NCBI RefSeq assembly: GCF_001279695.1 | Contig: NZ_LGDD01000048.1 | Location: 1 to 10,932, forward strand | From: Streptomyces sp. WM6378 | Lineage (GTDB): Bacteria > Actinomycetota > Actinomycetes > Streptomycetales > Streptomycetaceae | DNA: 10,932 nucleotides | Direction of reading: 5' to 3' | Shown: positions 1-6,144 of the stretch, piece after piece | Layout of the letters: each line of letters opens with the position of its first letter | Position numbering within the stretch: the first letter of the stretch is position 1 | Program-made: the position numbers and the translations under genes | The notes under the pieces: model-generated | The model's input: only the letters and a program-made list of their open reading frames with translations | What the model was told of the DNA's origin: nothing | The model's database searches: none

Positions 1-1417
1 GAACACCGACGTCCCCGTCGTCAAGGGCAACTACATCGAATGGCCCGGCGGCAGCCGCCTCAACCTCGACGACGGCAAGGTCTACAAACCCGACGGCACG
101 GTGTCGGCGGCCAAGGTCGAACTCAGCGCCGACGACATCACCCGCCTCAAAAGCTCCCTCCCCCACGTCGACGAACCAGTAAAGATCGGCGCAGACGTGA
201 AAGAACCGGCCATGGCCGGAGCACACGACCCAGCACACACACCGGGCGGCTCAACTCACGTACCGGGTGCGGGCGGCACCGCCCACGACCTCGGCCGGGG
301 CGCGGCGAACGACCTCGACCGGGGAGCTGCGGGCGGGGCCCGTGGTGGCGCGCCTTCGGCGGGCGACACTGCCGGCCACGCGGCGGACGCGGGCCACGGT
401 GGAACGTCCACGGGCCACGGCACGGGCGGCCACGAGGGCGGTTCCGGCGGGCACGATTCGGGGCACGGGGGCGGTGCGGGCGACGAGCCGCCGAGCGGCG
501 GGCACGGCGGCAGCGGCCCGCACCCGGACTACGACGGCCCCAGCCGGTGGAACGGCGCGAGCGCGCGAGAAATCATGGACCACCAGGTCCAGCGCGCCCG
601 GCACGAGGACGGTTACTTCGAGAAGTACTACCGGGACAACGGATACCGGAAGTTCTCCAACATCCCGGACGAGAGCGGCCTCGTACCGCCGCAGCTCGTC
701 AAGCACCCGGTGACGGGTGAGTGGATATCCAAGAGCGACGAGCCGCCGCCGATCCCGGAGAAGTACGTCGTGGGCGGCGACGTGAAGCGCGGCGCCTCGA
801 CGGTGGTCACGCCCGAGGGCCGGGAGATCCTCGACCAGGCCGCCCACGACCGGCACACCTCGGTCACCGCCGACAACGCGATCCACCCGAAGGTCAACGA
901 CGCCAAGAAGCTCTACGAGGCGCACCCCACGCAGGAGAACCTCGACGCCTGGAACGAGGCGAAGGCCGAGCACGCACCTCTGCACGAGCAGATGACGAAG
1001 GACACCGAAGCCTTCGGTGAGGCGGTCGCCAGGCATCACGTGATCCCAGAGCACTATCCCGACGCGAAGTGGGAGACGCTCGACGGTCCCAAGAACGGCA
1101 ATGACCAGTTCGACCAGGTGTGGAAGCGGGAGGACGGCAGCTTTGTCGTGGTCGAGGCGAAGAGCAGTCTCGAAACCGAACTCGGCCAGCGTCGGCTGCC
1201 GAACGGATTCAACGCACGGCAGGGATCGCGCGAGTACTTCGAGGACATTCTCAATGAAATGAAGGAACGCGGGCGCACCAACAAGAATGAACGCCGGCTC
1301 TACCGAGAGCTAAGCAAGGCCCTCAAGCAGGGGAAGATCGACTACATCCTCGTGAAGGGGAACCCCAAGGCGGGAACGTACGCTGGATATTCCATGCGGC
1401 GTTTCAACCTTGGCTGA
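1..1417 (+). CDS. C-terminal part of a polymorphic secreted toxin with a REase-fold nuclease tip (5' end outside window)
   Basis: The open frame runs in from the left edge (first full codon at base 2), so the N-terminal secretion and delivery part is missing; 471 residues are visible. From N to C they show: a short segment resembling the end of a preceding domain (1-75); a low-complexity Gly/His/Ala-rich linker (about 83-173); a charged helical region (about 175-340); and a compact C-terminal domain (about 341-471). That domain carries the PD-(D/E)xK pattern: Asp371 in FDQVW, then Glu385-Ala-Lys387 in VVVEAKSS, then Gln407 in ARQGSREYF, and it ends with AGYSMRRFNLG. This layout (long carrier, flexible linker, nuclease tip at the extreme C-terminus, small gene directly behind) is typical of contact-dependent or type VII-type toxins of actinobacteria. 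The target is inferred to be nucleic acid. The secretion route cannot be told from this fragment. The nuclease assignment is fairly likely; the exact Tox-REase family is not known to me. Confidence 0.75.
   Translation, partial: NTDVPVVKGNYIEWPGGSRLNLDDGKVYKPDGTVSAAKVELSADDITRLKSSLPHVDEPVKIGADVKEPAMAGAHDPAHTPGGSTHVPGAGGTAHDLGRGAANDLDRGAAGGARGGAPSAGDTAGHAADAGHGGTSTGHGTGGHEGGSGGHDSGHGGGAGDEPPSGGHGGSGPHPDYDGPSRWNGASAREIMDHQVQRARHEDGYFEKYYRDNGYRKFSNIPDESGLVPPQLVKHPVTGEWISKSDEPPPIPEKYVVGGDVKRGASTVVTPEGREILDQAAHDRHTSVTADNAIHPKVNDAKKLYEAHPTQENLDAWNEAKAEHAPLHEQMTKDTEAFGEAVARHHVIPEHYPDAKWETLDGPKNGNDQFDQVWKREDGSFVVVEAKSSLETELGQRRLPNGFNARQGSREYFEDILNEMKERGRTNKNERRLYRELSKALKQGKIDYILVKGNPKAGTYAGYSMRRFNLG
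248..520 (+). repeat. Gly/His-rich low-complexity coding repeat (toxin linker)
   Basis: Within the toxin frame the DNA is built from irregular repeats of GGCCACGG/GGGCACGG-like units. They encode GHGG, GHGTGG, GGHDSGHGGG and similar runs. GC content is extreme (49 of 60 bases in 421-480, counted by hand). Such segments are usually flexible linkers between the carrier and the toxin tip, and they can expand or contract by slippage. Confidence 0.7.
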
Positions 1418-1429
1418 CGGGAGTTTCTG

Positions 1430-2290
1430 ATGACGGTGAACGTGACACGGCACGGCAGCCCCGGCCCCGACGACGAGGAGTACGCACAGGAACTCGGGGA
1501 GGATCTGGCGGACTCGATCGAGACCCTCCCGCAGACGCCACGCAATTTCAGCCTCGCGCTGAACGAATCGCTCTCCTGCGTGCAGGCCTGGCTCGCCGTC
1601 AACCCGGACGGCTCCCAGCTGGAAACCTGGGAGGCGGTGGTCACGGCCATGCAGGTGCACTCCGCCGCGTTCGCGGCGGCCAGTGCTCCCGAGGGCAGCG
1701 GCGAGTACCGGATCAACCACGAGATCCACACCATCCCGGCGACCGGGCCCCAGTACTACGCCAACGCGGGGAACTGGCTCACCGCGTTCTGGCTCGCGAT
1801 CGTCTGCCGCGACCAGGTCCGGATGACGCAGCTCTGCGAGATCCCCCTCGAAGTGCTGCGCGCTTCGGGGGCCGAGGGCGACGAGTACGTCTACCACTGG
1901 GTGGACGCGCTCCAGACCTACTGGCTCGAACGCCCCGGCCTGGTCGAGAAGTTGACCCTCGCCATCCAGACCTCGCACCCCGACGTCGCCACCATCGCCC
2001 CCCGCGACCTGCTGCAGAACATCCTCTACCAGCCCATCGCCCTCTTCCACCGCTTCCTCGTAAAGGACCACGAGGCCTTCAACCAGGCTCTGTTGGAGGC
2101 GATCCAGGCTCACAAGACGTACTGGACGGCCACCGATAAGCGCGAGGGGAGCGTGGAGGGCTACCTCGCCCTCGGCCCGCTCGCCATTGCCTGCCTCGCG
2201 CACGACGCCGGCTTCGCCATCGACATCGAGACCCCCTACTTGCCGGGCGAACTCCTGCGACGCGCCTGGCTCGGCGAGTTCCCGACGTAA
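1430..2290 (+). CDS. Imm49-type immunity protein, probable antidote to the upstream toxin
   Basis: A 286-residue soluble protein with no signal peptide or membrane segment, starting 12 bases after the toxin stop. ATG is preceded by GGGAG at 1419-1423 with 6 bases of spacing, so the start is well supported. The sequence is mostly helical. Landmarks are AGNWLTAFWLAIVCRD (about 113-128), the acidic YVYHWVDALQTYW (about 153-165), and LLQNILYQPIALFHRFL (about 194-210) near the middle. I recognise this as the Imm49 immunity family, common in Streptomyces behind polymorphic toxin genes, where the protein binds and neutralises the toxin tip in the cytoplasm. The tight spacing implies translation from the same mRNA as the toxin. 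The family assignment rests on remembered sequence character, not a search. The immunity role is strongly backed by position. Confidence 0.75.
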   Translation: MTVNVTRHGSPGPDDEEYAQELGEDLADSIETLPQTPRNFSLALNESLSCVQAWLAVNPDGSQLETWEAVVTAMQVHSAAFAAASAPEGSGEYRINHEIHTIPATGPQYYANAGNWLTAFWLAIVCRDQVRMTQLCEIPLEVLRASGAEGDEYVYHWVDALQTYWLERPGLVEKLTLAIQTSHPDVATIAPRDLLQNILYQPIALFHRFLVKDHEAFNQALLEAIQAHKTYWTATDKREGSVEGYLALGPLAIACLAHDAGFAIDIETPYLPGELLRRAWLGEFPT

Positions 2291-2308
2291 CTCCTGGGGA
2301 GCTCGTGG

Positions 2309-3493
2309 CTACCCGGCGCTGCACAAGGCCTTGTCCACCAAGGCGTCCACTGGTTTCATCGCCGCCGGGTCGGTCGGCTGGAGGGTTACCGCCACGTTCG
2401 CGGCGCGGCCGGTGTTCGTGGCGCCGCCTCGGGTTTCGTAGCCCGGGAAGCTGCCGCCGTGGCCCCAGTACACGCCGCCGCATGACAGCGGGGTGCTCAA
2501 CAGGCCGAGTCCGTAACGGGTGTTGGGGCCGAACGGGGCTGTGGCGGGGACTGTCTTCTGCATCTCCTTGAGCTGGGGCGCCGCGAGGAGGCGGCCGCCC
2601 AGAAGCGCGCTGAAGAAGCGGTTCAGGTCCGAGTTCGTGGAGATCAGCTGGCCTGCCGCCCAGGCCCAGGACGGGTCCATCTCCGTGATGTCACTCAGGG
2701 GGCCGCCCGGCGCATCCTGGGAGTAGCCCTTGGGGTGCGGCTCGCGGATCGTCGGGTCGCCGGGGGCGGGGAAGTAGGTGTGGCGCAGGCCGATCTTCTT
2801 GATGATGCGCTGGTCTATTTCCGCGGCGAGGGGGCGGCCGGTGACCTTCTGGACGATCAGGCCGGCCACCACGTAATTCGTGTTGCTGTACCCCCACTTC
2901 TCGCCGGGGGCGAAGTCCGCCTTGTGCTTGAGGGCCCGGTCCAGGAGGTCGCGGGGTTCGTAGTAGCGGGGCTCCAGGTCGTCGTCGTTGGTGTAGCTGG
3001 GGAGTCCGCTGGTCTGCTGGAGGAGTTCGCGGACGGTGATGTGGCTTCCGTCGATGCCCTCGCCGCGTACGAGGCCCGGGAGGTAGGTGTCGACCATGGC
3101 GTCGAGGCTGACCTTGCCCTCGCCCACGAGTTGGAGGACGACCACGGCGGTGAAGGTTTTGGTGTTGCTGCCGATTCTGACTTGGCCGTCTGTGGGGACC
3201 TTCGCCTTGGTGGTCAGGTCGGCTACGCCTGCGGTGTAGTTACGGGTGTGGCCCTCGCGGTCCTGGACGGCGGCCAGGGCTGCGGGGAAGCCGTTGCTTT
3301 GCACCAGGGCGTTGAGGCTCTGCTGGACGGGGGCGGGGCGGGGGGCCGCCGATGCGGGGGGCGGGGTGAGTGCGGTCATCGTCAGGATGCCGGCGGTCAC
3401 TGCGGCTGCGGTGGTCGCTCCGCGTCTGGTGGCCCTGCGCCGCGCTCTGTTCGGGGCGGGCCTCTGTGGGCTCTGTGATGCCTGCTCACGCAC
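2309..3493 (-). CDS. Exported serine hydrolase (beta-lactamase / D-alanyl-D-alanine carboxypeptidase family)
   Basis: A 394-residue protein starting at GTG, 7 bases after a perfect GGAGGAG ribosome site. The N-terminus is Arg-rich (RRRATRR, 18-24), followed by a hydrophobic stretch (about 28-45) and an Ala-Ser-Ala-type cleavage site near 47-50, so it is exported by Sec or possibly Tat. All three class C/DD-peptidase motifs are visible: Ser109-x-x-Lys112 in RIGSNTKTF (nucleophile and base), Tyr202-Ser-Asn204 in GYSNTNY, and His345-Gly-Gly347 in WGHGGSFPG. TSGLPSY at 161-167 is also typical. Two late cysteines (338, 391) could form a disulfide. Members act outside the membrane on D-Ala-D-Ala stem peptides, esters or beta-lactams; the substrate here cannot be predicted. 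It converges with the immunity gene with only 18 bases between stops and appears monocistronic. Confidence 0.88.
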   Translation of the reverse strand: MREQASQSPQRPAPNRARRRATRRGATTAAAVTAGILTMTALTPPPASAAPRPAPVQQSLNALVQSNGFPAALAAVQDREGHTRNYTAGVADLTTKAKVPTDGQVRIGSNTKTFTAVVVLQLVGEGKVSLDAMVDTYLPGLVRGEGIDGSHITVRELLQQTSGLPSYTNDDDLEPRYYEPRDLLDRALKHKADFAPGEKWGYSNTNYVVAGLIVQKVTGRPLAAEIDQRIIKKIGLRHTYFPAPGDPTIREPHPKGYSQDAPGGPLSDITEMDPSWAWAAGQLISTNSDLNRFFSALLGGRLLAAPQLKEMQKTVPATAPFGPNTRYGLGLLSTPLSCGGVYWGHGGSFPGYETRGGATNTGRAANVAVTLQPTDPAAMKPVDALVDKALCSAG

Positions 3494-3500
3494 GTGCGGA

Positions 3501-3507
3501 CTCCTCC
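3501..3507 (-). promoter_or_regulatory. Ribosome binding site of the serine hydrolase
   Basis: On the - strand GGAGGAG lies 7 bases before the GTG at 3493-3491. It is an almost ideal match to the 16S rRNA 3' end and fixes the start, which also leaves a complete signal peptide. Confidence 0.75.
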
Positions 3508-3576
3508 GGGGGGAGCTGGGATGTTTGCCGGGCCCAGCATTTCCGGAGGGGGTGGTTCTGGGCGATCCTGCCAGCT

Positions 3577-3621
3577 ACCCGTACGCGGGTGGGGCTAACC
3601 CCCGGGCTCCTACGGGGGGTT
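3577..3621. promoter_or_regulatory. Cluster of overlapping inverted repeats upstream of the serine hydrolase
   Basis: Three hairpin-forming pairs lie close together: ACCCG (3577-3581) with CGGGT (3586-3590) around a 4-base loop; GGGG (3591-3594) with CCCC (3599-3602) around CTAA; and AACCCCC (3597-3603) with GGGGGTT (3615-3621). The last two share the same C-run and so exclude each other. The cluster lies 84-128 bases before the hydrolase start. It could be an operator, a leader structure, or the remains of a terminator; no clear -10/-35 pair was found here. Confidence 0.35.
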
Positions 3622-3650
3622 GGGGGGCAGGTGCGACCCGGTGGGTGGCC

Positions 3651-3749
3651 CTGGGGCTCCGCCCCAGACCCCGTTCGCGCCTGAAGGGCGCTCGTCCTCA
3701 AACTCCCCCAAGGCCTCAAGGGCCAGGGGGACCCCCATGACGGGCTGAA
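3651..3749 (-). repeat. Dispersed intergenic repeat, copy A
   Basis: Bases 3658-3749 match the reverse complement of 10840-10932 base for base, except for one extra G in a G-run of the other copy. Copy A appears to continue left to 3651, completing a hairpin with 7-base arms CTGGGGC (3651-3657) and GCCCCAG (3661-3667) around TCC. A second hairpin has arms GGCGC/GCGCC around a 5-base loop. The repeat follows the purA terminator directly. It has no open frame and encodes no transposase. It resembles the multicopy hairpin-rich intergenic repeats seen in Streptomyces chromosomes; the copy number here is unknown. Confidence 0.85.
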
Positions 3750-3755
3750 GATGGC

Positions 3756-3789
3756 TGAGCGGGGTCCCGGTTGCCCGGAACCCCGCTCA
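3756..3789 (-). terminator. Strong terminator hairpin of purA
   Basis: Starting 12 bases after the purA stop, the - strand reads TGAGCGGGGTTCCGG (3789-3775), GCAA (3774-3771), then CCGGGACCCCGCTCA (3770-3756). This is a 15-pair stem with a single G-U wobble closed by a GNRA tetraloop. No U-tract follows, which is usual for terminators in high-GC actinobacteria. Confidence 0.8.
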
Positions 3790-3801
3790 ATCCAAGCTCG
3801 C

Positions 3802-5085
3802 CTACAGGAACGAGTTGATCTCGATCGTCTCGGTGCGGCCGGGGCCCACCCCGATCGCGGAGATCGGCGCGCCCGACATCTCCTCCAGCGCCTTCACGTA
3901 CGCCTGCGCGTTCTTGGGGAGGTCGCCGAAGGTCTTGGCCTTCGTGATGTCCTCCGACCAACCGGGCAGGGTCTCGTAGATCGGCTTCGCGTGGTGGAAG
4001 TCGGTCTGGGAGTACGGGAGTTCCTCGACGCGCTTGCCGTCGATCTCGTAGGCGACGCAGACCGGGATCTGCTCCCAGCCCGTCAGGACGTCCAGCTTCG
4101 TGAGGAAGAAGTCCGTCAGGCCGTTGACGCGCGTCGCGTAGCGGGCGATCGGCGCGTCGAACCAGCCGCAGCGGCGGTCACGGCCGGTGGTGACACCGCG
4201 CTCGCCACCGATGCGGCGCAGCGCCTCGCCGTCCTCGTCGAAGAGCTCCGTCGGGAACGGGCCCGCGCCGACGCGGGTCGTGTACGCCTTCAGGATGCCG
4301 ATGACGCGGCTGATCTTCGTCGGGCCCACGCCCGCACCCGTGCAGGCGCCGCCCGCGGTCGGGTTCGAGGAGGTGACGAAGGGGTACGTGCCGTGGTCGA
4401 CGTCGAGCAGGGTGCCCTGTCCGCCCTCGAAGAGCACGACCTTGTCGTCGTCGAGCGCCTTGTTCAGGACGAGGGTGGTGTCCGTGACGTACGGCCTGAT
4501 CTGCTCCGCGTACTGGAGCATCTCCTCGACGATCTTGCCGGCCTCGATCGCGCGACGGTTGTAGATCTTGGCGAGCAGCTGGTTCTTGCCTTCGAGCGCC
4601 GCCTCGACCTTCTGCTCCAGGATCGACTCGTCGTAGAGGTCCTGGACGCGGATGCCGACGCGGTTGATCTTGTCGGCGTAGGTCGGGCCGATGCCGCGAC
4701 CGGTGGTGCCGATCTTCCGCTTGCCGAGGAAGCGCTCGGAGACCTTGTCGAGCGTCACGTTGTACGGCGTGATCAGGTGAGCGTTGCCGCTGATCAGGAG
4801 CTTGGACGTGTCCACGCCGCGCTCGTTCAGCCCGCTCAGCTCGGAGAGCAGGACCGCCGGGTCGACGACGACACCGTTACCGATCACCGGGGTGCACCCC
4901 GGCGAGAGGATCCCGGAAGGGAGAAGATGCAGCGCGTACTTCTGGTCGCCTACGACAACCGTGTGGCCGGCATTGTTGCCGCCCTGGTAACGCACCACAT
5001 AGTCAACGGATCCACCGAGGAGGTCGGTGGCCTTTCCCTTGCCCTCGTCACCCCACTGAGCACCGAGCAGCACAAGTGCGGGCAC
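3802..5085 (-). CDS. purA: Adenylosuccinate synthetase
   Basis: A 427-residue protein, the normal bacterial length. It catalyses the GTP-dependent joining of IMP and aspartate to adenylosuccinate, the first committed step from IMP to AMP, in the cytoplasm. The family signatures are all present: [11 protein letters not shown] at 8-18 (GTP loop, with Asp13 as catalytic acid), GGNNAGHTV at 35-43 (catalytic His41), [10 protein letters not shown] at 125-134 (IMP site), [12 protein letters not shown] at 297-308 (aspartate/IMP site) and [11 protein letters not shown] near the C-terminus. The start is GTG, giving [15 protein letters not shown]. It is preceded by GGAAGGGG at 5095-5102 with 9 bases of spacing. 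The gene is transcribed alone, with a strong terminator just behind it, and is divergent from a DAG-kinase-like gene. Nothing in the protein is unusual. Confidence 0.98.
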   Translation of the reverse strand: MPALVLLGAQWGDEGKGKATDLLGGSVDYVVRYQGGNNAGHTVVVGDQKYALHLLPSGILSPGCTPVIGNGVVVDPAVLLSELSGLNERGVDTSKLLISGNAHLITPYNVTLDKVSERFLGKRKIGTTGRGIGPTYADKINRVGIRVQDLYDESILEQKVEAALEGKNQLLAKIYNRRAIEAGKIVEEMLQYAEQIRPYVTDTTLVLNKALDDDKVVLFEGGQGTLLDVDHGTYPFVTSSNPTAGGACTGAGVGPTKISRVIGILKAYTTRVGAGPFPTELFDEDGEALRRIGGERGVTTGRDRRCGWFDAPIARYATRVNGLTDFFLTKLDVLTGWEQIPVCVAYEIDGKRVEELPYSQTDFHHAKPIYETLPGWSEDITKAKTFGDLPKNAQAYVKALEEMSGAPISAIGVGPGRTETIEINSFL

Positions 5086-5130
5086 AGGCGTACACCCCTT
5101 CCGGGCGGGGCATGTCCAAGGTCAGGGGCA

Positions 5131-5155
5131 TACGCGTTCCATATGTGGATGCGTA
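5131..5155. promoter_or_regulatory. Imperfect inverted repeat between purA and the DAG-kinase-like gene (possible operator)
   Basis: TACGC (5131-5135) and GCGTA (5151-5155) form perfect 5-base arms around a 15-base spacer that includes the ATAT-containing core CCATATGTGG. It lies 46-70 bases upstream of the purA start, in the only AT-richer part of the intergenic space, where a promoter is expected. A role as a regulator binding site is inference; I do not recognise the motif. Confidence 0.3.
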
Positions 5156-5198
5156 CACCATGGGCCTGAACCGTAGAAAGCTGCCCCGGAATAGACGA

Positions 5199-5226
5199 AG
5201 CCCCTGGCGCAATAGCGCAAGGGGCT
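5199..5226. promoter_or_regulatory. Strong hairpin in the divergent purA / DAG-kinase-like intergenic region
   Basis: AGCCCCT (5199-5205) pairs with AGGGGCT (5220-5226), and GCGC (5207-5210) with GCGC (5215-5218). There is one G/A mismatch and an AATA loop. The hairpin ends 20 bases before the ribosome site of the DAG-kinase-like gene. If transcription starts upstream of 5199 it lies in that gene's leader and could attenuate or stabilise the mRNA. It could also be a bidirectional terminator insulating the divergent units. Confidence 0.55.
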
Positions 5227-5246
5227 CTTGCACAAAGATGCTACCC

Positions 5247-5254
5247 GAGGAAGG
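5247..5254 (+). promoter_or_regulatory. Ribosome binding site that selects the GTG start at 5261
   Basis: GAGGAAGG lies 6 bases before GTG 5261. The upstream in-frame TTG (5228) has no such site and would begin next to the hairpin arm, so GTG 5261 is preferred. Confidence 0.7.
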
Positions 5255-5260
5255 ACCGAG

Positions 5261-6067
5261 GTGTCGGCTGCGCACCAGCTCGTCGTGCTCATCGACCCGG
5301 TCGCCCGCCGTATTGACGGCGAGTCCGTACGGATCGCGAAGGATGTGCTGTGTGCGGGAGCACAGGCGAAAATCTGCTGGCCACAGGGGCCGGAAGAGTT
5401 TGCGCGGGCGCTGGCCCGGCGGGGTGGCCGGCGCACCGTGGTGGTCGGTGACGACCAGGCGCTGCTACGCACCGTGACCCTGTTGCACCGCGAGCGTGAG
5501 CTCGACCGGGGCGCGCTGGCCCTGGTGCCGGTGGGCGCGGCCGACTCCCTGGAGCTGGCCCGCTCGCTCGGCGTGCCCATGGGCGCGGTCGCGGCCGCGC
5601 GGGCCGCGCTCGACGGGACCGGGCACCGGCTCGACCTCTTGGCCGACGACAGCGATCAGGTCGTCCTTGGGGCCCTGAGGATCCCCGCGGTCAGTCCACC
5701 TCCCGCGCCGCCCGCGCCGCCTTCGGTGTGGGGCGCCGCCCGCTCGCTGGTACGCACCCTGGTGCGGGCGCCCGCGCCGGTCACGGCGGCCGTGGCGCAC
5801 CGGCTGCGGGTGGAGGCCGACGGGGTGCTCCTGAGCGACCTCGACCGGCCGGTGGCGGGCGTGTCGATCGGCTCCGCCGACGGGCTCGCGCAGGTCGTGG
5901 TGCACGGTCGGGCCGGCGAGCGGGCCCGGGCGGCCGCGCGCGCCGTCACGATCTCGGGCCCGGTGGGCGGCTTCCGCTACCGCGCGGACCAGGTCGTCGC
6001 GGGCCCGGTCCGCACCCGTACGTGGACCGCGCTCGCGGGGGCGTGGGAGCTGGTCCTGCCGGGGTGA
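5261..6067 (+). CDS. Diacylglycerol-kinase-like protein with degenerate catalytic motifs
   Basis: A 268-residue soluble protein from GTG 5261. The N-terminal half follows the diacylglycerol kinase/lipid kinase catalytic fold: an opening strand LVVLIDPVARR (7-17), RRTVVVGDDQALLRTV (57-72) where the family has the nucleotide-binding GGDGT loop, and ALVPVGAADSLELARSLGVP (87-106) where the family has the GTGNDFAR motif. Both signature motifs are changed: GGDGT reads GDDQA and GTGND reads GAADS. A Pro/Ala-rich linker follows (about 143-155), then a beta-rich C-terminal domain (RLRVEADGVLLSD, GVSIGSADGLAQVVVHG) as in the second lobe of lipid kinases. Active members phosphorylate diacylglycerol or sphingoid lipids at the membrane. 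With these losses, catalysis is doubtful and a regulatory or structural role is possible. It is divergent from purA and converges with the regulator gene (58 bases between stops). Fold assignment is fairly likely; function is unknown. Confidence 0.65.
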   Translation: MSAAHQLVVLIDPVARRIDGESVRIAKDVLCAGAQAKICWPQGPEEFARALARRGGRRTVVVGDDQALLRTVTLLHRERELDRGALALVPVGAADSLELARSLGVPMGAVAAARAALDGTGHRLDLLADDSDQVVLGALRIPAVSPPPAPPAPPSVWGAARSLVRTLVRAPAPVTAAVAHRLRVEADGVLLSDLDRPVAGVSIGSADGLAQVVVHGRAGERARAAARAVTISGPVGGFRYRADQVVAGPVRTRTWTALAGAWELVLPG

Positions 6068-6085
6068 GCCGGCCCGAGCGGTCAG

Positions 6086-6144
6086 CGGGGCGGGATCGGC
6101 AACGTAAACCCGGTGGTCAGCGCGTTCAACGGGGCGGGATCGGC
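6086..6144. repeat. Short direct repeat in the convergent gap, duplicating the end of the regulator gene
   Basis: CGGGGCGGGATCGGC occurs at 6086-6100 and again at 6130-6144. The second copy is the antisense of the regulator's last codons. The first, downstream of the regulator stop, would encode the same Pro-Ile-Pro-Pro-Arg-stop in another frame. It looks like a small duplication scar. Confidence 0.55.

Noticed and set aside
40..720. Arg/Pro-rich open frame of 226 codons on the + strand overlapping the toxin
   Set aside because: It overlaps the toxin gene in another frame and has the typical composition of out-of-frame high-GC DNA; no recognisable domain or ribosome site.
1034..1060. HNH nuclease motif (RHHVIPEH) in the toxin
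   Set aside because: Only the HH pair is present. The Asn and second His expected downstream are not found, while the D...ExK pattern fits a REase fold.
2291..2308. Terminator between the immunity gene and the hydrolase
   Set aside because: Only 18 bases with no hairpin visible.
3751..5169. 472-codon open frame antisense to purA
   Set aside because: It mirrors purA on the opposite strand and is rich in Asp/Arg/Val/Leu as expected for antisense of a high-GC gene; it crosses the purA terminator.
5228..5260. Upstream TTG start for the DAG-kinase-like gene
   Set aside because: No ribosome site precedes it and it lies next to the hairpin arm; GTG 5261 has an excellent site at the right distance.
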